DNA of 64,000 nucleotides from Phycisphaerae bacterium (GTDB taxonomy: Bacteria > Planctomycetota > Phycisphaerae > UBA1845): positions 1 to 64,000 of the forward strand of contig JAJDEB010000017.1 of assembly GCA_029260015.1 (NCBI GenBank), written 5' to 3'. The notes under the pieces were generated by a model. The model was not told the origin of the DNA. It ran no database searches and saw nothing but the letters and a program-made list of their open reading frames with translations. Shown here piece by piece: positions 1 to 7,815 of this stretch. The number at the start of each line of letters is the position of its first letter. The stretch's first letter is position 1. Both the position numbers and the translations under genes were made by a program.

Positions 1-109
1 TATCATCTGCGGTCGAGTGGGATACGTTTTCGTGCCGCGGCTCTGTGAGAAGTGAATTTCTCGTGGCGGTGCCGGCTGACCGCACTGCTCACTGTGCAGT
101 GGCACGTCG

Positions 110-721
110 ATGCGCGATTCTGTTTTGATCGCGACTGATTCGGAGGATAACGCCATCTTACAATCGCTCTTGTTTGAACGAACATATTGGTTTATCGGAT
201 TGCTCGTGTTGATCGAGTACTTCCTGCTCGTGGCGTGGCTTCGCCGGCGGACATCGCGCCTTCGTCTTGCCGTGGTCATCGGGCTGGCGATTTGTATTGC
301 GGTGCCACTGCTTCAGCAATTTGTCACGACCGATCGAGAGCGAATCGTCACGGCTTGCGAAGCGATGGTGCAAGCCGTCGACGTCGGCGATCTCCCCACT
401 ATCGATGCGCACTTGTCGGCGAAGTTTTCAACCGAAGAACACGACAAGGAATCGTTCATGGCGTTTGTCGGCAGGCGTCTCGAACGCCACGAAATCGAAG
501 ACGCCAAGTTGACGATCAGAAGCATCGAGATCAACGGCTTGAATGCTGTTGTCGTGATACGCGTTGATTGCACGGTCGATTCCAACTCCTATCAAGGACC
601 GCTCCCCAGCTCTTGGGAGTTGACGTTTGAGCAGGAAGGCGACGAGTGGCGGATGATTTCCGTGAAACCCATCCAAATCGGTCCGCAGAAGTTCACTCGG
701 CTTAGCGATCTTCCCGGGTGA
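110..721 (+). CDS. Two-TM membrane protein with an NTF2-like C-terminal region, function unknown
   Basis: 203 residues. Two hydrophobic stretches (about residues 27-45 and 53-70) are separated by a short basic loop (RRRTSRLR). A soluble C-terminal half of about 130 residues follows. This half begins with a helix rich in Ala/Glu/Val (ERIVTACEAMVQAVDVGD), then has strand-like segments ending in SWELTFEQEGDEWRMISV. That layout is typical of NTF2/SnoaL-like folds, which are often accessory or substrate-binding domains; this is inference from pattern only. The protein should be anchored in the inner membrane with the soluble half on one side. It lies 78 bp upstream of the selenoprotein gene on the same strand, but nothing links the two functionally. 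I do not recognise a named family. Confidence 0.6.
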   Translation: MRDSVLIATDSEDNAILQSLLFERTYWFIGLLVLIEYFLLVAWLRRRTSRLRLAVVIGLAICIAVPLLQQFVTTDRERIVTACEAMVQAVDVGDLPTIDAHLSAKFSTEEHDKESFMAFVGRRLERHEIEDAKLTIRSIEINGLNAVVVIRVDCTVDSNSYQGPLPSSWELTFEQEGDEWRMISVKPIQIGPQKFTRLSDLPG

Positions 722-799
722 CACATGCGGTCCTGGTTGCTACACTTTCGGTTGTTGGAATTGGTACTTAATTTGAAGACATAACGAGGAGATCAGCCA

Positions 800-1030
800 A
801 TGCACATTTCAATTGAATACTGCATGCAGTGAAACTACGAACCCAAAGCCACCAGTTTGGCGGCAGAGATTAAGAAGGACTTCGGTGTTGATTGCGAGAT
901 GATCGCCGGTAAGGGCGGCATCTTCGACGTGAAGGTCAACGGCGATTTGGTTTACAGCAAGCATCAAACCGGCGAATTCCCAGAACACGGACCGCTGATC
1001 AAGAAGATTCAAAGCATCCATTCGACATAA
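800..1030 (+). CDS. Rdx/SelW-type selenoprotein with in-frame UGA read as selenocysteine (Cys-Met-Gln-Sec)
   Basis: Reading from ATG 800 to TAA 1030 gives 76 residues with one in-frame TGA at 830-832 (residue 11). The frame translates as MHISIEYCMQ-U-NYEPKATSLAAEI and continues through GKGGIFDVKVNGDLVYSKHQ, GEFPEHGPLIKKI. This is the thioredoxin-like Rdx fold shared by SelW/SelT/SelH proteins. In that family the redox motif is CxxC or CxxU right after the first strand, exactly where C8-M9-Q10-U11 falls. The conserved second-strand motif (GxFDVxVNGxLVYSK) and the 'G.FP.H..L...I' helix also match, so the frame beyond the TGA is clearly coding. A GAGGAG Shine-Dalgarno sequence lies at 785-790 and a rho-independent terminator follows at 1096-1130, so the gene looks monocistronic. 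Likely role: a small thiol/selenol oxidoreductase. The alternative is a Cys-to-stop mutation. Expression needs selA/B/C/D elsewhere in the genome. Confidence 0.85.
848..864 (+). promoter_or_regulatory. Putative bacterial SECIS hairpin for the UGA at 830-832
   Basis: Fifteen bases after the UGA the sequence can fold into a stem. GCC (848-850) pairs with GGC (862-864), there is an A/C mismatch, and CC (852-853) pairs with GG (859-860). The apical loop AGTTT is at 854-858. Bacterial SECIS elements usually place a small apical loop with a G in its first two positions about 16-37 nt after the UGA. Here the loop starts 22 nt after it and G is the second loop base. The stem is short and was found by eye, so the fit is suggestive rather than proven. 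Confidence 0.5.
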
Positions 1031-1095
1031 CCGCCGACTTTTCGGTGGGCCGATCCTCAATGACGAATTGATTCTCAATTGACACAAATCATCAG

Positions 1096-1130
1096 ACCGC
1101 CCGAGTCGCGCAGGCCCGGGCGGTTTTTTT
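1096..1130 (+). terminator. Rho-independent terminator after the selenoprotein gene
   Basis: ACCGCCCG (1096-1103) pairs with CGGGCGGT (1117-1124) around a 13-base loop, followed by a run of seven T. It sits 65 bp after the TAA at 1030, which supports the real gene end lying beyond the internal TGA. Confidence 0.85.
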
Positions 1131-1521
1131 GCGGTTACCTCAAAATCTACCTTCCCAAAGTTGCTATCGACGAAATTCAGTCGCGACTGGATGTTGCCGA
1201 TCGGTGAACACTGCGCAGATCGATGAAGAAATGCTTCAGTCGCCAGTCTGTTCAGATCGCGCCGCTAGTCTCCTGCAGTGATTGCCCCGAAATTTTTGAT
1301 TCGAGAAATCAAACGTTGCGGGACGATATACCGGCAGATCCCGAAACCGCGGTTTGTGACTATTTCAATTCTCGGTCTTCGGCACGTCGGGTGTGTCGCG
1401 ATTTTTATCAGGGTGCGGAAACGGCTGGGCGGCTGCGAAGTATCGTTCACGTCTGATGAAGCTCTGGCTTCAAGTGTCCTGACTCTGAACTAGACAAGAA
1501 AATCCAAATCGGAGATGCGTC
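1131..1521. other. Intergenic stretch with no supported gene
   Basis: About 390 bp between the terminator and the barrel gene. Short open frames occur on both strands, but they overlap each other and lack ribosome binding sites and any family resemblance. I see no tRNA-like or strong hairpin structure. It presumably holds the promoter of the downstream gene. Confidence 0.5.
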
Positions 1522-2574
1522 ATGACCAGAGTTCACGGTTACTTTGCATGTGCAGGATTGGCATTGTCCTTCGCATGGGTGTCGACTGCCCTCGCGCAGT
1601 CCCCGCGCAGCGATACGCAACCTACCGGAGGTGACAATTCGGGTGGATTTGTCGCAGCCGACAATCAATACGATTTTGCGCTGGCGTATCAAGCCGAAGA
1701 CGAGCAAGTCGCAGATGAAGAATCCAGCTATGCCGATGACGCGGCTGACCAACATGAAACATTTCTTTGGGAAGGATTCCTGTGGGGAGACCGCCACTTC
1801 CGAAAGACCCCCCGGCCCGTCGGTATGCCGATGTATTTTGAAGATCCATTCATCAACTCTGACCTACGGTTGATTTATATTTGGCACGGAATTCCCAATC
1901 GATCGGAATTGCGTGGCGGTGAGATACAGGTGTTTGCGGCGCAAATACGTTTGGCACTGACGGAGCGCTTGCAGTTCATCGCAACCAAGGACGGATATAC
2001 AAAGATGCATTCGGGCATCACGCCTGATGTTGACGGCTGGAACGACTTTGCGATCGGTTTGAAGTATGCCCTAATCGTTGATCATGCGAATGACTTTATC
2101 CTTTCGACCGGTTTTCGATGGGAATGGGACAACGGGACCGCGTACGCATTGCAGGGTAACGAGCACGAGATCAGCCCGTTTGTCAGTTTTGCAAAAAGTT
2201 GGGACAAGTTCAATTTGATCGGTGCGGTGAGTTACCGCATTCCCACCAACAGCAACCAGGGCACGCAATCGGTCGTGTGGAACCTGCACCTCGATTACGA
2301 ATTGTTTCCCGACTTTTATCCACTCGTCGAAGTACACGGGATTCATTGGCTTTCCGACGCTGGCCGTCTACCGCTTTCGGTCGAGTATCTGGATGTCGGT
2401 AATGTTGGATCGTCGAATGTATCTGGTCGAGACTTCTTTTCAGCCGGGCTTGGTTTCCGCTGGAATCTTTGCGACAACGCCCAACTCGGTATGTCGTGGG
2501 AAATTCCTATTGAATCGAGCAGTTCGAATCTTCAGTCGTCGCGGGCAAACTTCAATCTGATCATCGGGCTTTAA
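1522..2574 (+). CDS. Predicted outer-membrane beta-barrel protein
   Basis: 350 residues starting with a Sec signal peptide (about residues 1-26, cleavage after STALA-Q). After an acidic Asp/Glu linker (EDEQVADEESSYADD) the rest consists of alternating amphipathic strands typical of outer-membrane barrels. Examples are RLALTERLQFIATKDGY, NDFAIGLKYALIVD, DFILSTGFRWEWDNG, FNLIGAVSYRIPT and FFSAGLGFRWNL, ending NFNLIIGL. The terminal strand is hydrophobic and ends in Leu, not the Phe common in proteobacterial barrels. A GGAG lies about 8 bases before the ATG. Proteins of this sort in planctomycetes are usually labelled transporter or hypothetical. The substrate cannot be read from the sequence. 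Two tiny lipoprotein-like genes follow on the same strand. Confidence 0.65.
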   Translation: MTRVHGYFACAGLALSFAWVSTALAQSPRSDTQPTGGDNSGGFVAADNQYDFALAYQAEDEQVADEESSYADDAADQHETFLWEGFLWGDRHFRKTPRPVGMPMYFEDPFINSDLRLIYIWHGIPNRSELRGGEIQVFAAQIRLALTERLQFIATKDGYTKMHSGITPDVDGWNDFAIGLKYALIVDHANDFILSTGFRWEWDNGTAYALQGNEHEISPFVSFAKSWDKFNLIGAVSYRIPTNSNQGTQSVVWNLHLDYELFPDFYPLVEVHGIHWLSDAGRLPLSVEYLDVGNVGSSNVSGRDFFSAGLGFRWNLCDNAQLGMSWEIPIESSSSNLQSSRANFNLIIGL

Positions 2575-2613
2575 ACCGAAGATCGGTCAGCCACACTTGG
2601 GAGCACCAATAAA

Positions 2614-2751
2614 ATGAGAGCACAACGATTACTTCGCATCAAGACCGCACTATTCACCGCGTCACTCTTAGCCGGAACGGTATTTGGAATTCTTCCTGGA
2701 TGTCTGGAAACGAGAATTCTGCGAACAGTGACACCGTTCCTGTTGTCATAA
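2614..2751 (+). CDS. Tiny lipoprotein-like peptide 1 (45 aa)
   Basis: The ATG at 2614 opens 45 codons ending TAA at 2749-2751. The peptide has a basic N-terminus (MRAQRLLRIK), a hydrophobic stretch and an LPGC lipobox-like motif, then LETRILRTVTPFLLS. It resembles the peptide encoded 84 bp downstream: both have a hydrophobic segment, then GCL followed by an acidic residue, and both end in a short hydrophobic tail (TPFLLS versus APYIL). That shared architecture is the main evidence that these are genes. Function unknown; maturation as a surface or periplasmic lipopeptide is an inference. Confidence 0.45.
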   Translation: MRAQRLLRIKTALFTASLLAGTVFGILPGCLETRILRTVTPFLLS

Positions 2752-2834
2752 TGACAAACGTGTTTGAGCGGACTGAATAACTGAATAACAACCTGGCCCA
2801 TTTTCGATAGGGCGATGAACGGACGATAACAACC

Positions 2835-2969
2835 ATGCGCAAGAAAAAACCATTTGATGCAAATCGGGCTTACAAGTGGCTGGCGTTGATGTCAGCCGGT
2901 GGCTGCACGTTTCAGGTCGCGGGATGTCTTGATGACATTCTGTTTCTGGTCGCCCCTTATATCTTGTAG
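2835..2969 (+). CDS. Tiny lipoprotein-like peptide 2 (44 aa)
   Basis: ATG 2835 to TAG 2969. It starts with a strongly basic MRKKK, has a hydrophobic stretch (WLALMSAGGCTF) and then a good lipobox VAGC at residues 28-31. The mature part is only about 14 residues (CLDDILFLVAPYIL). It is similar in layout and ending to the preceding 45-residue peptide, suggesting a tandem paralogous pair. A terminator-like hairpin follows at 3029-3058. Confidence 0.45.
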   Translation: MRKKKPFDANRAYKWLALMSAGGCTFQVAGCLDDILFLVAPYIL

Positions 2970-3028
2970 CCGATAACCAACCCTCGCGGATTGAAGATAT
3001 CCAATGAGTACATCCAACCGAAGCGACC

Positions 3029-3058
3029 ACCCGTCCAGCAATTAGGGACGGGTTTCTT
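3029..3058 (+). terminator. Terminator-like hairpin after the tiny peptide pair
   Basis: ACCCGTCC (3029-3036) pairs with GGACGGGT (3046-3053) around a nine-base loop and is followed by a T-rich stretch (TTTCTT). It may act in both directions if the minus-strand frame at 3112-3291 is real. Confidence 0.65.
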
Positions 3059-3111
3059 GTATCTGCACTGATATGGCAAGTTTGATTCTCGGACTTTGTT
3101 TCCTGCCATTC

Positions 3112-3291
3112 CTAGCCCCTCCCGAATCGTATCTTTTCCTTGAGATAACAGTCCGGTGCGACATTGGACCGCGCGCCATGGGCGAAGTAGACGATCGTTT
3201 CAAATGCGATGCGGTTGTCTTCGGGCTTGTAGACCACAATCGGGGCACCAGACATGACTTCATTGCCAATCTTTACACGGGCTGAAAACAA
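3112..3291 (-). CDS. Possible small protein (59 aa from a TTG start)
   Basis: On the minus strand a frame runs from a stop at 3298-3300 down to TAG at 3112-3114. Its translation (for example KIGNEVMSGAPIVVYKPED, then YFAHGARSNVAPDCYLKEK) has a balanced, soluble-protein composition. The only upstream starts are TTG at 3291 or an internal ATG giving 47 residues. No clear ribosome binding site is seen and it overlaps the first possible start of the plus-strand HTH gene. It could be a remnant of a longer gene or chance; low confidence. Confidence 0.25.
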   Translation of the reverse strand: MFSARVKIGNEVMSGAPIVVYKPEDNRIAFETIVYFAHGARSNVAPDCYLKEKIRFGRG

Positions 3292-3997
3292 ATCGCTTTA
3301 CTGGTTGCAGATGGCCCAGCAATCGAAGATGTCCGACGAGTATCGCCGCGAGACCGAGCGGATGGTGCGCCAACACGACAATGGCACCAGCCATGAGACG
3401 CTTGCAGAGAACATGTGCGTCTTCATGTGCCAGTTCGCCCGACAGCAGATCCAATCCACGAGTTTGGCCCTTGGTGAAGTGTTGGGCCGGCGCAAGATGC
3501 CGATTACTTCTGAAGACCACTGCGCGATGGTTCAGAAATTTGCCCAATGGCAAAAGCAGCATCAATCCTGGTCCAAAGAGATGTACGATATTGAAGTGCG
3601 AACCATTGCCCATTTGCGTTGGCCCGCTCGCGGTGAACATCACGACCGCATTGATGTAGCCGTAGCTGAGGCCATTGCTGATCTTGTAGCAGAGTACGGT
3701 TCGCAGGATCAACACAGCCGAAAGAACGCTGCACCCAAAGCGTCACTGACCGACAAACAACTCGAAGCCCTGCAGGTCGTCGGACAACATCACGGCAACT
3801 TCGCAGCCGCTGCCCGAGCGCTCAAGAAGGATCGCAAGACGGTTGAAGAGCACTACCGAACGGCACTCAAGAAGCTTGGCAGTGCGAGCGAAACAACGTC
3901 GAACAATTCAAACCTGAATGGCGCAAGTTCAACTCAGTCGAGATCAGCGAATCACCACACGCCACAAGTGATGGCTGCCAATTGCGCTCCGTACTAA
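3254..3997 (+). CDS. Helix-turn-helix protein, possible transcriptional regulator
   Basis: 247 residues from ATG 3254; ATG 3311 (MAQQSKMSDEYRRE, 228 residues) is an alternative start that removes overlap with a possible minus-strand gene. The N-terminal two thirds is helical and charged with no recognised family. Residues about 160-215 (SLTDKQLEALQVVGQHHGNF, AAAARALKKDRKTVEEHYRT) look like a sigma-70 region 4 / LuxR-type helix-turn-helix: 'LT.KQLEAL..V' followed by a recognition helix after an Ala-rich helix. The tail is Asn/Ser rich. It is inferred to bind DNA; no sensor domain is recognisable. It is convergent with clpB across a dispersed palindromic repeat. Confidence 0.5.
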   Translation: MTSLPIFTRAENKSLYWLQMAQQSKMSDEYRRETERMVRQHDNGTSHETLAENMCVFMCQFARQQIQSTSLALGEVLGRRKMPITSEDHCAMVQKFAQWQKQHQSWSKEMYDIEVRTIAHLRWPARGEHHDRIDVAVAEAIADLVAEYGSQDQHSRKNAAPKASLTDKQLEALQVVGQHHGNFAAAARALKKDRKTVEEHYRTALKKLGSASETTSNNSNLNGASSTQSRSANHHTPQVMAANCAPY

Positions 3998-4009
3998 AGT
4001 GACATCTGC

Positions 4010-4086
4010 GTAGGGTGGGCCGTGCCCACCAAGTTTGACGAATGTTGTGCCGCATTCAAACGGCTGGTGGGCACGGCCCACCCTAC
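4010..4086. repeat. Dispersed REP-like palindrome, copy 1
   Basis: Left arm begins GTAGGGTGGGCCGTGCCC at 4010. The right arm is the inverted complement ending GGGCACGGCCCACCCTAC at 4086, with a 30-odd bp spacer. The same arms occur at 10421-10484 and 55053-55116. This copy overlaps the 3' end of clpB: the clpB stop codon (CTA at 4083-4085 on the plus strand) lies within the terminal CTAC of the right arm. It may form a large hairpin between the convergent genes. No RAYT-type transposase is present in the window. Confidence 0.85.
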
Positions 4087-6737
4087 AGTGCAGTCGGTTC
4101 GAGCGTCGGTCCTTCGCTGGATGACGGTGATCGTTCGATCAGCTCGAACGACACGCTCGCATCTCTAACGACTCCGCGAATCGAATCACCGTTCTGAAAG
4201 TCGCCCGACAGTATGCGTCGCGCCAGCGGGTTTTCAATCTGCTTCTGGATCACGCGCTTCAGCGGGCGTGCCCCATACACGGGATCGAAGCCTTCATTGG
4301 CCAGCTTCTGGACAACCTCATCGTCCAGCATCAGTTTCATGTTGCGGTCGGCCAACCGTTTGTTGAGCAGGCCCAACTGAATCTTTGCGATGTGTACCAT
4401 GTCTTCGCGCCCGAGGCGATGGAAGATCTGCGTCTCATCGATTCGGTTTAGGAACTCAGGGCGGAAGTGTTGCTTCAGCGTCGATTGGATCATCGCGTCG
4501 ATCTCTGCTTGCGATGTACCGGCATCGTAGGCCTGTTGCAACAGTTCGCTACCGATGTTGCTGGTCATCACGACGATGGTGTTCTTAAAGTTTACGACGC
4601 GGCCATGCCCGTCGGTCAGGCGTCCATCGTCGAGCACCTGCAGCAAGACGTTGAACACGTCGCGATGGGCTTTTTCGATTTCATCGAGCAGGATGACGGA
4701 GTACGGTCGGCGATGGATCGCTTCGGTCAACACACCGCCTTGTTCGTATCCGACGTATCCGGGAGGCGCACCGATCAATCGGGCGACGGAGTGCTGCTCC
4801 ATGAACTCGCTCATGTCGATGCGTACCATCGCATCGGGCGATTCAAAAAGAAACTCGGCCAGCGTCTTGCAGAGCTCGGTCTTACCCACACCGGTCGGAC
4901 CGAGGAACAGGAACGATCCCAGTGGTCGCTGCGGATCGCCCAAACCACTACGCGATCGGCGGACCGCTTCGCAAACGGCTTGAACGGCATCGAACTGGCC
5001 GACGACCCGCTGCGAAAGCACTTCCTCCATTCGCAGAAGTTTGGCCTTCTCGCTTTCGAGCATCCGCGAAACGGGGATACCGGTCCAACTTGAAAGCACT
5101 TCGGCGATATGCTCGGCTGTCACTTCTTCGTGGACGAGTGTCTTGGATCCGGTTTGCATTTGGTTGATCTTTTCCTCAGCCGCAGCAAGCGTTTCTTCGA
5201 GGTCTTTGATTTCGCCATAGCGAATTCGGGCAGCGGCTTCGAGGTCGCCGCGTCGCTGGGCGTCGTCGAGTTCCAAGTGTTTGGCTTCGATGTGCTCGCG
5301 AATGTCCTTGGTCTTCTTCAGAGCGGCTGTCTCGTTTTCCCACTGGGCAGTCAGGGCGCTGTTCTTTTCGCGCAGGTCGGCGATTTGTTTTTCGATGTCT
5401 TTGAGCCGACCCTTGGACCCGTCATCTTTTTCAAACTTGAGGGCTTCACTTTCGATTTCCAACTGCATGAGCTGCCGGCGAATCTCGTCGAGTTCGGTTG
5501 GTAGAGAATCGTTCTCGATGCGCACGCGGGCAGCCGCTTCGTCAACGAGGTCGATGGCTTTGTCGGGCATGAAGCGATCGGAGATATATCGATCCGAAAG
5601 CGTCGCAGCAGCGACCAGTGCCGAGTCTTGGATGCGCAGGCCATGATGGGCGTCGTAGCGCGGTTTCAATCCGCGCAGGATCGCCACGGTATCTTCCACG
5701 CCCGGTTCGCCGATGCGCAGCGGTTGGAAGCGGCGCTCCAGCGCCGGGTCTTTTTCGATGTGCTGGCGGTATTCGTCCAAGGTGGTTGCGCCGATGCAGC
5801 GGAGTTCGCCGCGTGCGAGGGCGGGTTTGAGCAGGTTGCTCGCATCCATCGCACCTTCGGCTTTGCCGGCGCCGACGACGGTATGCAGTTCGTCGATGAA
5901 CAGGATGACTTCACCGTTGCTTTCGGTCACTTCGCGGACGACGGCTTTTAGGCGATCCTCAAATTCGCCGCGATACTTTGCCCCGGCGATGAGCGCGCCC
6001 ATGTCGAGTCCGACAAGGCGTTTGTTTTTGAGCACATTGGGCACGTCGCCAGATAGAATGCGAAGTGCCATCCCTTCGACGATTGCGGTCTTGCCGACAC
6101 CAGGTTCGCCGATAAGGACCGGGTTGTTCTTGGTGCGGCGCGACAGAATTTGCATACAGCGGCGGATTTCTTCGTCGCGGCCGATGACGGGGTCGATCTT
6201 GCCTTTGCGTGCGAGGGCGACGAGGTCGCGGCCATAACGTTCCAATGACTGATAGGTGGCTTCGGGGTTTTCGGTATTGACCGATTGTCCGCCGCGCAGC
6301 GTTTGCAGCGCCGACATCAGCGCTTTGCGATCGGCACCGACGAGCGAGAGCACTTCTTTGGCTTGCGATTTTGTATCGATGAGGGCAAGCAGCAAATGCT
6401 CGGTGCTGATGTATTGATCTTTGAGACGGTCGGCTTCGATGCGGGCGTGCTCGAGAATCTGAGCGAGTTCCGGATGGGATTGCAGCGAACCACCCGTGAC
6501 ACGAGGAAGCCGATTCAATTCGGAATCGACGAGATTGCGCAGATGATCCACACGGATGCCGGTCTTTTGCAGAAGCGGGGCTACGATTCCGCCGTCACCT
6601 TCGGACAGCAGCGCCGACAACAAATGCAGCGACGTGAATGAACCGTGCTCACTGGAGGTGGCTAACTGCTGTCCTGCCGCCAACGATTCCTGTGCTTTGA
6701 TGGTAAAGTTATGCTGTGTCACGATGGTCTCCAACAC
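4083..6737 (-). CDS. clpB: ATP-dependent chaperone ClpB
   Basis: 884 residues, the usual length for ClpB. It has an N-terminal Clp repeat domain (residues about 5-150) and a first AAA+ module with Walker A GEPGVGKT near residue 208 and Walker [10 protein letters not shown]. The long M-domain coiled coil covers about 410-530, and the second AAA+ module has GPTGVGKTE near residue 611. The arginine-finger region and the C-terminal D2 small domain ([18 protein letters not shown]) are present. ClpB is a cytoplasmic hexamer that extracts polypeptides from aggregates with DnaK. The M domain distinguishes it from ClpA/ClpC. No CIRCE element or sigma-32-type promoter is evident upstream. The last codon and stop lie within a dispersed palindromic repeat. 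Confidence 0.97.
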   Translation of the reverse strand: MLETIVTQHNFTIKAQESLAAGQQLATSSEHGSFTSLHLLSALLSEGDGGIVAPLLQKTGIRVDHLRNLVDSELNRLPRVTGGSLQSHPELAQILEHARIEADRLKDQYISTEHLLLALIDTKSQAKEVLSLVGADRKALMSALQTLRGGQSVNTENPEATYQSLERYGRDLVALARKGKIDPVIGRDEEIRRCMQILSRRTKNNPVLIGEPGVGKTAIVEGMALRILSGDVPNVLKNKRLVGLDMGALIAGAKYRGEFEDRLKAVVREVTESNGEVILFIDELHTVVGAGKAEGAMDASNLLKPALARGELRCIGATTLDEYRQHIEKDPALERRFQPLRIGEPGVEDTVAILRGLKPRYDAHHGLRIQDSALVAAATLSDRYISDRFMPDKAIDLVDEAAARVRIENDSLPTELDEIRRQLMQLEIESEALKFEKDDGSKGRLKDIEKQIADLREKNSALTAQWENETAALKKTKDIREHIEAKHLELDDAQRRGDLEAAARIRYGEIKDLEETLAAAEEKINQMQTGSKTLVHEEVTAEHIAEVLSSWTGIPVSRMLESEKAKLLRMEEVLSQRVVGQFDAVQAVCEAVRRSRSGLGDPQRPLGSFLFLGPTGVGKTELCKTLAEFLFESPDAMVRIDMSEFMEQHSVARLIGAPPGYVGYEQGGVLTEAIHRRPYSVILLDEIEKAHRDVFNVLLQVLDDGRLTDGHGRVVNFKNTIVVMTSNIGSELLQQAYDAGTSQAEIDAMIQSTLKQHFRPEFLNRIDETQIFHRLGREDMVHIAKIQLGLLNKRLADRNMKLMLDDEVVQKLANEGFDPVYGARPLKRVIQKQIENPLARRILSGDFQNGDSIRGVVRDASVSFELIERSPSSSEGPTLEPTAL

Positions 6738-7076
6738 CGGTCATGCCGGCATACTTGCGAACGTATCCACTTGGCTATCGTGCAATTGGCGTGCCAGAAT
6801 TCACAGTGGCTATGACGCGCTCCAAACCCGCATTTGCACGCATTGGACGCGTTTTCGGCTGTGTCAGAATGGCAGAAATTGTGCGTCTTGGCGGCAGACG
6901 GAACCGCACAAGTGTCGATTGTGCAAAAGTCATCCGCCTGGATTGAACGCTTGCCCGCGTCGAATCTGGTGCTAAGCTGCGCGATTGGTATTGGCGAATC
7001 AAACGCAGCCATCATTCTGCTCGACTATTGCGGGCAGATTGGGCGGCTACGTTGAACTCTTGCGGAGAACGTTGTT
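6738..7076. other. Intergenic region between clpB and a lipoprotein gene
   Basis: About 340 bp separating divergent genes, presumably with promoters for both. Frames on both strands are short, mutually overlapping and without family resemblance. A 10-bp palindrome ATGCCGGCAT lies just upstream of clpB (near 6747). I looked for a CIRCE pair (TTAGCACTC/GAGTGCTAA) and found only a half-like GTGCTAA near 6970. Confidence 0.5.
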
Positions 7077-7544
7077 ATGAAGACCCACCCCCGAATCGGT
7101 TTCGCAGTTGCCCTGGCGAGTGCGTTTTGTTTGCTCACCGGTTGTTCGAAGGAAAAAAATGAACCGCGTATGGATGAAGTGACCGGAACGATTGAGAATA
7201 TCGGGGCCAAGACGGTTACCGTTCGCTCGTTCAGCAAGAAGCACAACAAGGAATTGACCTACGACGTTCAGGTTGATTCTGAAACTGAGATTCTCATCAA
7301 CGGCAGTTTGGCATCGATCAGCGATTTGAAAATCGGAGAAGCCGCCTCCGGTAGCGTCCGCATCGTCGAGAAGGACAAGGACCAGAGAATCATCACAGCT
7401 GTCAAGGTTCGGGTCGAACGGGCGGAAGTCTTGAAAGCCCCGGGTGCGGGTGATTCTGACGACAAGGAATCGAAGGAAAACGACGACGCGCCATCTGAAG
7501 ATGACGGTGATGCCGGAATCGACGATGAAGACGACGGCGAGTAA
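7077..7544 (+). CDS. Lipoprotein with an OB-like/DUF5666-like domain and acidic tail
   Basis: 155 residues. It has a lipoprotein signal peptide with lipobox LLTGC (Cys at about residue 23). A compact beta-rich domain follows (DEVTGTIENIGAKTVTVRSF, then ELTYDVQVDSETEILINGS, then KIGEAASGSVRIVEKD). The motif order 'G.I..I......V', 'TEI.I.G', 'L..G....G.V' resembles DUF5666-type small beta domains. The last 40 residues are almost entirely Asp/Glu/Lys/Ser, a likely disordered acidic extension. It is predicted to be membrane anchored and periplasm-facing. Role unknown. A terminator follows at 7611-7640. Confidence 0.65.
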   Translation: MKTHPRIGFAVALASAFCLLTGCSKEKNEPRMDEVTGTIENIGAKTVTVRSFSKKHNKELTYDVQVDSETEILINGSLASISDLKIGEAASGSVRIVEKDKDQRIITAVKVRVERAEVLKAPGAGDSDDKESKENDDAPSEDDGDAGIDDEDDGE

Positions 7545-7610
7545 GACCACCGCCCAACACTGTCATGTCAGATTGAATTAAATACTTATCAAAAACCAAG
7601 CCGCAAACCC

Positions 7611-7640
7611 GCCCTCAACGCTATTCTTGAGGGCTTTTTT
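7611..7640 (+). terminator. Rho-independent terminator
   Basis: GCCCTCAA (7611-7618) pairs with TTGAGGGC (7627-7634) around an eight-base loop, followed by six T. It lies 67 bp after the lipoprotein stop. Confidence 0.85.
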
Positions 7641-7815
7641 GTATCCGGACCCGTCGGTTCGCACAGGATTCTGCGCGACTCTTTGGAGAGGTGGGCGTGC
7701 GAAAAGATAAGTTCCTGCTGAAAGGTTTCTCTCATTTGGGGCCAATGTTCTCTCGTGGCGAGGCGATGGGCCAGCCACCTGAAAACGAGTTCCCCCAACT
7801 GTCGGAGAGACAAAA

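Noticed and set aside
2-55. Short plus-strand frame at the left edge ending TGA
   Set aside because: It could be the end of a gene, but 17 codons with no recognisable motif cannot be told from chance.
1223-1493. Overlapping open frames between the terminator and the barrel gene
   Set aside because: No ribosome site, no family resemblance, mutually overlapping on both strands.
6970-6980. GTGCTAA resembling half of a CIRCE element near clpB
   Set aside because: The opposing half-site is missing.
6719-7055. Open frames on both strands upstream of clpB
   Set aside because: Overlapping, short and without homology-like pattern; more likely promoter DNA.
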